NCBI GenBank assembly: GCA_964245755.1
Contig: CAXTNV010000096.1
Coordinates: forward strand, 1-14,364
Origin: Lichenicoccus sp964245755
GTDB taxonomy: Bacteria > Pseudomonadota > Alphaproteobacteria > Acetobacterales > Acetobacteraceae
Reading direction: 5' to 3'
DNA: 14,364 nt
Shown here: piece by piece, positions 6,582-13,580 of the stretch
Layout of the letters: each line of letters starts with the position of its first letter
Position numbering within the stretch: position 1 is the first letter of the stretch
Made by a program: the position numbers and the translations under genes
Notes under the pieces: model-generated
The model's database searches: none
What the model saw: only the letters and a program-made list of their open reading frames with translations
What the model was told of the DNA's origin: nothing

Positions 6582-8240
6582 ATGGCGCCGAGGAACCGCC
6601 CTGTCCGTCCTGCCGCGAACCCGCTGCTCGCACGGGCCGAGCAATGCGTGAATGCCGGACGTTTCACCGAGGCGCTTCCGTTCCTGCGTCAAGCGGCGTG
6701 GACCAACCCGGCGGACGCGGCGGTCCAGCATGATCTGGGCTGCATCTGCCTGCAGATCGGGCTGCTCGCCGAGGCGGTAACGGCGTTCGAGGCAGCACTC
6801 GCGGCGAACCCCCGTTTCGCCATGGCCAGCCTGCGGCTCGGCGTGGCGCGCCAGGCCCAGGGGAATGCCCCGGCGGCACTGGCCGCCTACCGGCGCGCTA
6901 CCGAACTGCTGCCCTCCCTGACCGAGGCACGCTTCCGCGCCGGCGCGCTGCTCGAGACCCTGGGGATCCGCGAGGAGGCGGTCGCCCTGTTCCGGCGCGC
7001 CGCGATCTCCGACCCCAGGAGCAGCCTGGGACGGTTGTGCAACGTCCGCGCGCTGGTTGCCGAGGATCGCGACGCGGAGGCGGAACGTGCGGTGCGCCAG
7101 CTGCTCGCACTGGATCCCGGCAATGCCACGGCGACCGACCTGCTCGGGACCCTGCTCGCCAATGCCGGCCGGTTCGACGAGGCCCGCGACTGCTACGACC
7201 GGGCGACGTGGGCAGCGCCCCATCTCGCCGGCAGCTACTACGACCTTGCTCGCTGCCGACCGATCACAGAAGCCGATGCGGGTTTGCTCGACCGGATGCG
7301 AACCGCCGTCGCCGCGGTGGAGACGCCGCCGGAGGCAAGGCTGAAAGTTCATCTCGCACTGGGCAAGGCCGCCGATGACCTGGAAGATCCCGCCACGGCG
7401 ATGCTGCATTTTGGCGCCGCCGATGCCCTGCGCAGTCGCCTCGGCTCGTTCGATCCGGCCGAGGCCGAAGCTCGCGTCGATCGTCTGATCGCACGATGCA
7501 CACCCGCGTTCGTCGCACGCGCCGCAGCGCTCGGCCGCGACGATGCCACGCCGGTGCTCGTCGTCGGCCTTCCCCGATCCGGCACCACGCTGGTCGAGCA
7601 GATCCTCGCTTGTCACCCGGATGTTTGTGCCTGTGGCGAGCTGCCGTTCTGGACCAAGCGCGGCACCCCGTGGGAGCAAGCCTGTGCGGACGATGTCGAG
7701 GCTTCGTTCATCGGCGCGGCGGCGGCGGACTACGTTCAGCTGCTGCGCGCGGCCGCACCCAGGGCAGCGCGCGTCATCGACAAGATGCCGCTCAACATAA
7801 TCTGGGCCGGGTTGATCCATCTGGCTTTGCCGCGTGCGACCATCATCCATTGCCGACGGCGACCTATCGACACGGCCTTGTCGATACATCGCACCTATCT
7901 GAACCAGCATGCGGCTTTCCCGACCGGCGGGACGGCCCTCGTCGCGATGATCCGGGCGGTCGAGCGGCTGGCCGCGCATTGGCGTGCCGTCCTGCCCGCC
8001 GACCGTTTCGTGGGCGTCGATTACGAGCATCTGGTGAACCAGCCCGATCCGGCTGTTCGTGATCTCCTTGCGGCGTGCGGCTTGCCTTGGCACGACGGCT
8101 GCCTGCGCCCCGAAGCCAAGTCGCGCATCGTCAAGACGCCTAGCAAATGGCAGGTCCGCCAGCCGATACGGGCGATGCCCGAGAATGGCTGGCGCCGCTA
8201 CCAGCCTTGGCTGGGCGAGCTCTCAGCGCTCGCGACCTGA
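6582..8240 (+). CDS. TPR-repeat sulfotransferase
   Basis: A 552-residue protein with no signal peptide, so probably cytoplasmic. Residues about 15-225 are tetratricopeptide repeats (for example AGRFTEALPFLRQAAWTNP, LLAEAVTAFEAALAANP, AGRFDEARDCYDRA), a protein-binding superhelix. Residues 324-550 form a sulfotransferase domain. VVGLPRSGTTLVEQIL (327-342) is the 5'-phosphosulfate loop for the sulfate donor PAPS, E353 in CGEL is at the place of the family's catalytic acid, IIHCRRRPIDTALS (421-434) is the 3'-phosphate-binding region, and SKWQVRQPI is a usual late motif. It would move sulfate from PAPS to a hydroxyl or tyrosine of an unknown acceptor, possibly held by the TPR part. It sits 32 bases after the phosphoesterase and 39 bases before the response regulator, within one apparent transcription unit. 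Why a sulfotransferase sits in a phosphate locus is unclear. Confidence 0.93.
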   Translation: MAPRNRPVRPAANPLLARAEQCVNAGRFTEALPFLRQAAWTNPADAAVQHDLGCICLQIGLLAEAVTAFEAALAANPRFAMASLRLGVARQAQGNAPAALAAYRRATELLPSLTEARFRAGALLETLGIREEAVALFRRAAISDPRSSLGRLCNVRALVAEDRDAEAERAVRQLLALDPGNATATDLLGTLLANAGRFDEARDCYDRATWAAPHLAGSYYDLARCRPITEADAGLLDRMRTAVAAVETPPEARLKVHLALGKAADDLEDPATAMLHFGAADALRSRLGSFDPAEAEARVDRLIARCTPAFVARAAALGRDDATPVLVVGLPRSGTTLVEQILACHPDVCACGELPFWTKRGTPWEQACADDVEASFIGAAAADYVQLLRAAAPRAARVIDKMPLNIIWAGLIHLALPRATIIHCRRRPIDTALSIHRTYLNQHAAFPTGGTALVAMIRAVERLAAHWRAVLPADRFVGVDYEHLVNQPDPAVRDLLAACGLPWHDGCLRPEAKSRIVKTPSKWQVRQPIRAMPENGWRRYQPWLGELSALAT

Positions 8241-8266
8241 GACACGTCGTCGTCCGGATGCGGCGT

Positions 8267-8276
8267 GAGGAGAAGG
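8267..8276 (+). promoter_or_regulatory. Strong ribosome binding site of the response regulator
   Basis: GAGGAGAAGG lies just upstream of ATG 8280, with GAGGAG ending seven bases before it. This sets the start there rather than at GTG 8265, which would put MRRRR in front of the receiver domain and bury the ribosome site in the coding region. Confidence 0.75.
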
Positions 8277-8279
8277 CGC

Positions 8280-8975
8280 ATGCGGGTGCTGCTGGTGGAA
8301 GACCATCCTGACGTGCGGAGCATCATGACCGCGCATCTGCGTGCGCAGGGCTTCGTCGTGGACGCGGTCGCATGTGGCAGCGCCGGCCTCGCGGCCGCCC
8401 GAGCAACCCTATACGACGCGGTGGTGCTGGATCTCGGACTGCCAGACATGGATGGCATGCTGGTCCTCTCTCGCCTGCGCACGGATGCGCTGCGCTCCGT
8501 CCCGGTGCTGGTGCTGACCGCGCGTGATGCGCTGGACGACCGCGTCGCCGGCCTCGACGCGGGCGCGGACGACTATCTGCTGAAGCCGTTCGATCTTCAG
8601 GAATTCGATGCCCGGCTTCGCGCGATCATGCGCCGCCACGTGGCGCCCGCATCGAACATGCTGCGATGCGGCGACCTGACGCTTGACTGCAAGGCACGCG
8701 AGGTTCGCCTCGGTGATCTTCCTCTCGACCTGACCCGCCGCGAGGTCGGCCTGCTGGAGGCGCTGTTGCGCGAGGCCGGACGCACGGTCGTGCGCGACGT
8801 CCTGGAGGAGCGGCTCTACGGGCTCGACGATGCCGTCAGCGGAAACGCGCTCGAGGCGTTGGTGTCGCGCCTGCGTCGCCGCCTGGCGGCGGCGGGAAGC
8901 GGACTGCTGCTGGAGGCCGTCCGCGGCATCGGCTACCGGCTCTCGCATCGACCGGCGTCTCCGGACTTGACCTGA
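8280..8975 (+). CDS. OmpR-family response regulator (PmrA/QseB-like)
   Basis: A 231-residue two-component regulator. The receiver domain starts at MRVLLVEDHPDV and has the acidic pocket E7/D8, phosphoacceptor D51 (VVLDLGLPDMDG), T80 (VLTA) and K102 (LLKPF). The C-terminal winged-helix DNA-binding domain spans about 130-228, with LDLTRREVGLLEALL, the EERLYG segment and the closing VRGIGYRL. The wording of the recognition part (SGNALEALVSRLRRRL) fits the PmrA/QseB/TctD branch better than PhoB proper. A strong ribosome site precedes it, and its stop overlaps the ATG of the kinase gene (TGATG), so regulator and kinase are made together. It most likely acts on this locus, possibly at one of the repeats in the 3348-3747 region, but which site it binds cannot be read from sequence. 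Confidence 0.95.
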   Translation: MRVLLVEDHPDVRSIMTAHLRAQGFVVDAVACGSAGLAAARATLYDAVVLDLGLPDMDGMLVLSRLRTDALRSVPVLVLTARDALDDRVAGLDAGADDYLLKPFDLQEFDARLRAIMRRHVAPASNMLRCGDLTLDCKAREVRLGDLPLDLTRREVGLLEALLREAGRTVVRDVLEERLYGLDDAVSGNALEALVSRLRRRLAAAGSGLLLEAVRGIGYRLSHRPASPDLT

Positions 8976-10051
8976 TGCGCTCGCGCGCGCTCCGCAGCCT
9001 GCAGGCGCGGCTGGTGTTTTCCATGACGCTGCTGCTCTGCGGCGGCCTGCTGCTGGTCTCGGCACTGCACGGACTGGAGTCCGAGCAGGGCATCGTGGCG
9101 CGGCTCGGCCGCCTGCTGCTCGGCGACGAGCTGCCGGAGCCCTGGCAGGACCTCGCGGTGCTGCTGCCGTTCGCCTTGGTTATGCTGGTGCTGATCAGCC
9201 TGGTTACCGCCTGGAGCCTGCGCGGCCTGCGCCGCGCCTCCGAGCATGCGAGCCGCGTCGGTCCGCACCACCCCGACGCCCGCATCGCCATCGCCGGTCT
9301 GCCCGGCGAGGTCATACCGCTGGTGGAGGCGGTGAATGCGGCGCTTGGACGACTGGCTACAGCCTTCGACACGCAACGCCGCTTCACCGCCGATGCGGCG
9401 CATGAGATGCGCACGCCGCTTGCCGTGCTGAGCCTGCGGTTGCAGCGGGCCAGAAACGATAACACAATGCCGAACTGGCAAGCGGTGGAAGCGGACCTCG
9501 CGACCATGCATCGACTGATCGAAGATCTGCTTGATCTCGCGCGCAAGGAAGTCCGCTCGCGGCCGAGGCAGACGGTCAACTTGTCCCGCATCGCGCGCGA
9601 AGCGGCTGCGGCGATCGAGCCCCTGACGCTTCAGGCCGGTCGTATCCTGCAGGTGGATCTGCCGGACGCCTTCTGGATTGCAGGCGATCCGCACGATCTG
9701 CGCGACATGGTGCGCAACCTTGTCGCCAATGCTCTCGAGCACGGCAAAGGCCGCATTACACTGTCGCTCGCCAGCCCATCGGGCGAGGCGGCGATGCTCG
9801 AAGTTTCGGACGAGGGGCCCGGCGTGATCCCAGCCCGGCGCGAGGCCGTGTTCGAGCGGTTCTGCAAGGGCGAGTCCGGCTCGGCCGGCTGCGGTCTCGG
9901 CTTGGCGATTGTGCGTGCGGTCGCCCAGGCTCATGCGGGATCGGTAGAATTCGTGTCAGGCGCACTGTGTCGTATCCGCGTGGTTCTACCGGTCAGGCCA
10001 GCTGACGAGGCAGCGCCTGCAGCATCGTCACACCGTCTTGGATCAACGTAA
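8975..10051 (+). CDS. Sensor histidine kinase partner of the regulator
   Basis: A 358-residue membrane kinase. Two transmembrane helices (about 12-31 and 60-81) enclose a very short periplasmic loop of roughly 30 residues. A HAMP-like linker follows (SLRGLRRASEHASRV), then the phosphoacceptor H-box with H143 (DAAHEMRTPLAVL) and the ATP-binding domain: N-box MVRNLVANALEHGKG (N248/N252), G1 box SDEGPGV (278-284) and G2 box CGLGLAIVRAV (306-316). The plan is that of QseC/PmrB/TctE-type sensors. It has no PAS domain, unlike classical PhoR, and the small loop leaves little room to bind a large ligand directly; sensing could be by metal ions, by charge or through a partner protein. The ATG overlaps the stop of the regulator gene by one base. 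Confidence 0.95.
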   Translation: MRSRALRSLQARLVFSMTLLLCGGLLLVSALHGLESEQGIVARLGRLLLGDELPEPWQDLAVLLPFALVMLVLISLVTAWSLRGLRRASEHASRVGPHHPDARIAIAGLPGEVIPLVEAVNAALGRLATAFDTQRRFTADAAHEMRTPLAVLSLRLQRARNDNTMPNWQAVEADLATMHRLIEDLLDLARKEVRSRPRQTVNLSRIAREAAAAIEPLTLQAGRILQVDLPDAFWIAGDPHDLRDMVRNLVANALEHGKGRITLSLASPSGEAAMLEVSDEGPGVIPARREAVFERFCKGESGSAGCGLGLAIVRAVAQAHAGSVEFVSGALCRIRVVLPVRPADEAAPAASSHRLGST

Positions 10052-10404
10052 TCGGACTGCATTGGGTGAGCAAACGACTTGATCTCGTCAACCGGGCGCA
10101 CGTCTTCGGGCGACAGATGCGGAACGCCTCGCGCGAGCGGCGATGGTCGTGCGCCGTCATAAGATAAGGTCGTGGACGGAGGTGGCCGTAATGAAGGACA
10201 GGAAGTGCGGCGCCTTCTCGGACAACCCAAGCCGCTGCATCTGCCTCTTGAGCCGGTGGACACGGCCCTGCCAGCAAGAGCAGGATCGACTCTGAGAGGC
10301 GATGGATTTGCTCTGGTAACACGTCGATGTCGCCGGTTTCGGTTACTCCGGGTGTCTGCTTCCGTTCGTCATCGGCAAAAGTAGCCACAGGATCTGAGAA
10401 GAAC
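10052..10404. other. 353-base gap without a convincing gene
   Basis: No ORF here starts well, has a ribosome site and resembles a family I know. On the minus strand several short frames read like ordinary protein. One ends at a stop at 10157 (RVHRLKRQMQRLGLSEKAP, then PHFLSFITATSVHDLIL), and another around 10060-10150 contains LSPEDVRPVDEIKSFAHP. A longer 166-residue minus frame (9993-10493) overlaps the ends of both neighbouring genes and is probably a shadow. The stretch may hold a decayed gene, the promoter of the PiT gene, or both. GAGAAG at 10395-10400 is the likely PiT ribosome site. No terminator hairpin with a T-run was found after the kinase gene. Confidence 0.4.
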
Positions 10405-11805
10405 ATGCTAATCCATATCATGCCAGCATCCGGGTTTGTCGTCGCGATGCTGATCGCCTGCTTCGTCATGGTGCTGGCATTCGAAGCCACCAACGGTTTT
10501 CACGACACCTCCAACGCAGTCGCCACGGTGATCTACACCAACACGTTGAAGCCGATCCCGGCCGTGATGTGGTCCGGCCTGATGAACTTCATCGGGGTGC
10601 TGGTTGGTGGAATCGCCGTGGCCTACGCGCTGGTCGAGATCCTGCCGCCGGACGTTTTGACGCCGCCGGACGGGGCCCCGGCATTGCCCATGCTGATCGC
10701 AATCTTTGCCGCCGCGCTGTTCTGGAACGTGCTGACCTGGGCCTTCGGCATTCCCAACTCGTCCTCGCACTGCGTCATCGGCGCTCTGGTCGGTGTTGCC
10801 TGCGCAGACTCCTTCCTGCAGTCGCGTAACCTGTCTCAGGGAGTGGACTGGCAACAGATCTGGACGGTGCTGGAAGGTCTGGCGCTGTCGCCGATCCTGG
10901 GCCTGGCTCTGGCAGGCGGTCTGTATGGCCTGCTCCGGCTGACCGTGCGTCACGGTCATCTGTTCGAGCCCCCCAAGGAGGGCGAGCCCCCGATCTGGTG
11001 GCTGCGCGGCCTGCTCATCCTGACCTGCACCTCGGTGAGCTTCTCGCACGGCACCAACGACGGGCAGAAGAGCATCGGTCTGATCATGCTGACCGTTATC
11101 GGACTGCTGCCAGCCGCCTATGCCCTGAACCCAAATGCCGGAGACACGCTGACGAAGCTCAACGCCAATGCTGGAGCTTCCATCTCGCTGATCCAACGCT
11201 ACGGCGACGACCGCAGGCAGACGGGGATCGCTGCGGCGACCGAGTTGCAGAGGTTCAATCCACGGGATGCGACACCGACCGGAGACGCGAAGCCCGATCA
11301 AGTGCGCGTCCGCACGCAGCGGCGCGGCGAGGTGTACTCCGTGCTGGCGCAACTCAAGCACGTGACTGAGAACCCTGCCGCAAGCAAGGCGGACAAGGCA
11401 GAAGCCAGCCGGCTGCGCAACAGCATGGGTCGGCCGGTGCATTATGCACCGCTCTGGGTGCGCGTGCTGAGCGCGCTCTGTCTAGGTGCCGGCACGATGA
11501 TCGGGTACAAGCGGGTCGTGCGCACGCTGGGTGAGCGGCTCGGCAAGTCGCACATGACACCAGGTCAGGGTGCGAGCGCTGAGTTGGTCGGCTCGGTGCT
11601 GATCGGCACGGCTGGCTTCACCGGGTTGCCAGTGAGCACGACGCACATCATAACCTCGGGCATCGCAGGCACCATGATCGCCGGCGGCCAAGGCGTGCAG
11701 CGCAACATGCTCATCCGGATTGGGATGGCGTGGCTGTTCACTCTCCCGGCGACCATCCTGATCGCCGGCCTGATCTTCTATGTGCTGGATAACCCGAACT
11801 ACTGA
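10405..11805 (+). CDS. pitA: PiT-family inorganic phosphate transporter
   Basis: A 466-residue, about ten-helix inner-membrane symporter for inorganic phosphate (as metal-phosphate with protons in PitA). It shows the two inverted-repeat PiT signatures. ATNGFHDTSNAVATVIYT is near residues 28-45 and SHGTNDGQKSIGL near 214-226. The matching re-entrant segments are NSSSHCVIG (118-126) and PVSTTHIITSGIAGT (409-423). A charged, less conserved insertion at about 260-340 is the cytoplasmic loop seen in PitA-length members. The start is ATG 10405 with GAGAAG just upstream; the frame is open back to 10327, but that extension is polar and out of character. No DUF47 partner lies beside it, though many PiT genes have one. 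Its position after the phosphoesterase operon suggests it takes up the phosphate released. Family assignment is firm; co-regulation is inferred. Confidence 0.95.
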   Translation: MLIHIMPASGFVVAMLIACFVMVLAFEATNGFHDTSNAVATVIYTNTLKPIPAVMWSGLMNFIGVLVGGIAVAYALVEILPPDVLTPPDGAPALPMLIAIFAAALFWNVLTWAFGIPNSSSHCVIGALVGVACADSFLQSRNLSQGVDWQQIWTVLEGLALSPILGLALAGGLYGLLRLTVRHGHLFEPPKEGEPPIWWLRGLLILTCTSVSFSHGTNDGQKSIGLIMLTVIGLLPAAYALNPNAGDTLTKLNANAGASISLIQRYGDDRRQTGIAAATELQRFNPRDATPTGDAKPDQVRVRTQRRGEVYSVLAQLKHVTENPAASKADKAEASRLRNSMGRPVHYAPLWVRVLSALCLGAGTMIGYKRVVRTLGERLGKSHMTPGQGASAELVGSVLIGTAGFTGLPVSTTHIITSGIAGTMIAGGQGVQRNMLIRIGMAWLFTLPATILIAGLIFYVLDNPNY

Positions 11806-12412
11806 ATGCGAGCCGAGACGACGACGCGGCGTGTCATTGGTATCGCCTCCGGGCCGAGGTGACGGAAGGAGAAGTATTCACAGGTTTCCAGAGCAGGTCC
11901 CGGAGCCGGCGCGGGCGTCTGCGACGGAGGCATCGGGAGCGCAACCCGCGGATCGCGGAGGTCGCCGATGTCGATGGTAGTTCCGCTCCACGGCGACAAG
12001 ATCGGCACTAGCGTAGATGCAGTGTTGCTCACCGCGGCATCAAGCCCGACATCGAGCACAGGTAGAGCCGCTACCTCAGCAACCTAGCCGGAAGTTCGCG
12101 CCGTTTGTCGCGTCGGTGAAAGAGACATTTGCGATGGTTCAAGTCGATCGACTGGACGCAGCCCTTCCTCTGCGCCCTCAGCGCTATCTACGGCCACTTC
12201 CGCCCGCGATGTTTGTGTACTGGTGACGCAAATCACGAGCCGTAAGGCGACAAGGTGTTCCTTACCTGGTAGCAGGAGACCTGCATGAAGGCGCCAATGT
12301 GCTGTTGAGTTTGCTCATCTACGGCCTGATCATACCTAGCTTCAACCAACGTAGCCCTGACAGGCGACAGCGTTCACCCTTAACCAACCAAGAAGTAGGA
12401 AGTCCTTGACGC
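11806..12412. other. 607-base stretch with no supported gene
   Basis: Two short frames exist: plus 12017-12226 (69 codons) and minus 11799-12059 (86 codons, containing PWSGTTIDIGDLRDP). Neither has a ribosome site or a recognisable domain, and the minus one overlaps the end of the PiT gene. Small hairpins are present at 12242-12265 (GTAAGG...CCTTAC) and 12272-12284 (GCAGG-AGA-CCTGC), but no T-run follows, so I do not call terminators. From about 12230 on the sequence becomes visibly less GC-rich, as in the next gene. AGGAAG at 12397-12402 is a possible, rather distant ribosome site for that gene. Confidence 0.5.
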
Positions 12413-13216
12413 ATGGCGAAAACGTTACTGACCTTTCTGATTCCGGTTCGTCATCAGGCAAATGCAAGAAGCTGGGCGCTTCTCAAGTCGAATCTTGAGC
12501 AGACCTCACGATCGATCGCTGCGCAGGTCGACCCACGCTGGCAAGCTGTTGTGGTAGCAAACCATGGAGCCGACTTACCTAGCTTTCCGAATGGCTTTAC
12601 CGTGGTGCGCGTAGATCTCCCGCCGAACCCTCAGTACGAGATAGGCAAAGCAGCTTTGGAGAACGTCTACGAAGCGGTACGACTCGATAAGGGACAACGC
12701 ATTCTCGCTGGTTTACTTGAAACCAAACCACAGGGTCATGTCATGTTGGTGGATGACGATGATTTCGTGAGCAATCGACTTGCCGGGTTCGTGGCGCAAA
12801 ACTCAACTGGTAATGGATGGTTCATAAAGAACGGTTACATTTGGAGCCCGGGTGGACACCTCTTATTGAGGAACCACAGTTTCTCCCAACTCTGCGGTAC
12901 GTCGCACATCGTTCGAAGTGACTTACTGTCTCTTCCGGAGCGCTCAGGCGGAGATGTTGCAGCCTTTGTGAAGCGCATGTTTGGCAGCCATATCTTCATT
13001 GCGAGCCACCTAGAAGCCACAGGCAGACCGCTTGAACCACTTCCCTTCTACGGAGCCGTCTATCGTGTGGGCCATGAAGGTGCTCATAGCAATTCGCCTA
13101 CTGTGCGTCAGACACTAGTTAATGGTTTGACACCGAGAAGGCCTCTGCGTGCAATTCGACAGCTCGCTCGGTTGGGCTGGCTTACTGAACGGCTTAAGCG
13201 AGAGTTTTTTGGGTAA
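12413..13216 (+). CDS. GT-A-fold glycosyltransferase-like protein
   Basis: A 267-residue protein, probably cytoplasmic. The N-terminus TLLTFLIPVRH opens like a family-2-type glycosyltransferase nucleotide-binding fold. HVMLVDDDDFVS (109-120), after a hydrophobic strand, supplies the DxD-type acidic group that holds the metal and the sugar nucleotide. Further on, WFIKNGYIW and CGTSHIVRSDLL resemble the acceptor-side half of such enzymes; the tail is basic (RRPLRAIRQLARLGW...RLKREFFG) and could touch the membrane. The likely role is adding a sugar to a surface polysaccharide, lipid or protein; donor and acceptor are unknown. GC content is clearly lower than in the genes to its left, with many A/T-ending codons, suggesting acquisition by transfer. 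It is followed at once by a transposase relic. No other glycan genes are in the window. Confidence 0.75.
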   Translation: MAKTLLTFLIPVRHQANARSWALLKSNLEQTSRSIAAQVDPRWQAVVVANHGADLPSFPNGFTVVRVDLPPNPQYEIGKAALENVYEAVRLDKGQRILAGLLETKPQGHVMLVDDDDFVSNRLAGFVAQNSTGNGWFIKNGYIWSPGGHLLLRNHSFSQLCGTSHIVRSDLLSLPERSGGDVAAFVKRMFGSHIFIASHLEATGRPLEPLPFYGAVYRVGHEGAHSNSPTVRQTLVNGLTPRRPLRAIRQLARLGWLTERLKREFFG

Positions 13217-13244
13217 GCTGCATCTGCCTGTATCGGGCGACTGA

Positions 13245-13542
13245 GCGCGACAGCGGTTGCGGGCGACCTTGGCAGACTGGCCCGACGGCCTGACGATTGA
13301 CGGCCGTGGCTCCTATCCGGGGGACGGGCATCCTGCGGAAGGCCGCCCGACATCGATATAGTGCCTACTTGAACAACCAGGTTGAGCAAGAGCATCGCGG
13401 CATCAAAGGCAGCGTCCGATGCGTGTGCGGCTTCAAGAGCCGACAGGCAGTCGGTCGCTTCTGCCGTGAACATGATGAACCCCGAGAACTCCCGCGTCCC
13501 CGCTGCCGTCACAACCAGATCGTCTCCGCTTCCCCCTGTCGT
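13245..13542 (+). pseudogene. IS6-family transposase relic (C-terminal part, frameshifted)
   Basis: Only the end of a DDE transposase survives, in two frames. Frame one (about 13245-13320) reads ADWPDGLTIDGRGSYP, matching the region of the second catalytic Asp in IS6 enzymes (here TIDG). A +1 shift follows, and frame two (about 13330-13542) reads ARHRYSAYLNNQVEQEHRGI and then KGSVRCVCGFKS, with the catalytic Glu in VEQEHRGIK, and FCREHDEPRELPRPRCRHNQ. The N-terminal half and the helix-turn-helix are absent, a stop at 13242 precedes, and no terminal inverted repeat pair was found, so it cannot transpose itself. It lies between the glycosyltransferase-like gene and the convergent Crp/Fnr gene and marks past insertion and deletion at this place. 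Confidence 0.8.
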
Positions 13543-13580
13543 GCCCGCTTCGCCAAGGATCTCGTATGACGAGCGCATTG

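Noticed and set aside
4678..6633. 651-codon minus-strand ORF
   Set aside because: It is antisense to the phosphoesterase, whose domains are clear, and its Arg/Asp/Val-rich text matches no family.
6522..8093. 523-codon minus-strand ORF
   Set aside because: It is antisense to the TPR-sulfotransferase, and its composition is typical of a shadow frame.
10408..11442. 344-codon minus-strand ORF
   Set aside because: It is antisense to the PiT transporter, is rich in Gln, His and Arg, and has no domain.
12017..12226. 69-codon plus ORF as a second transposase relic
   Set aside because: A first glance at HRGIK in another frame suggested IS6, but the surrounding residues do not match and stops interrupt it.
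12272..12284. GCAGG-AGA-CCTGC hairpin as a terminator
   Set aside because: The stem is only five pairs, no T-run follows, and it is far from the end of the PiT gene.
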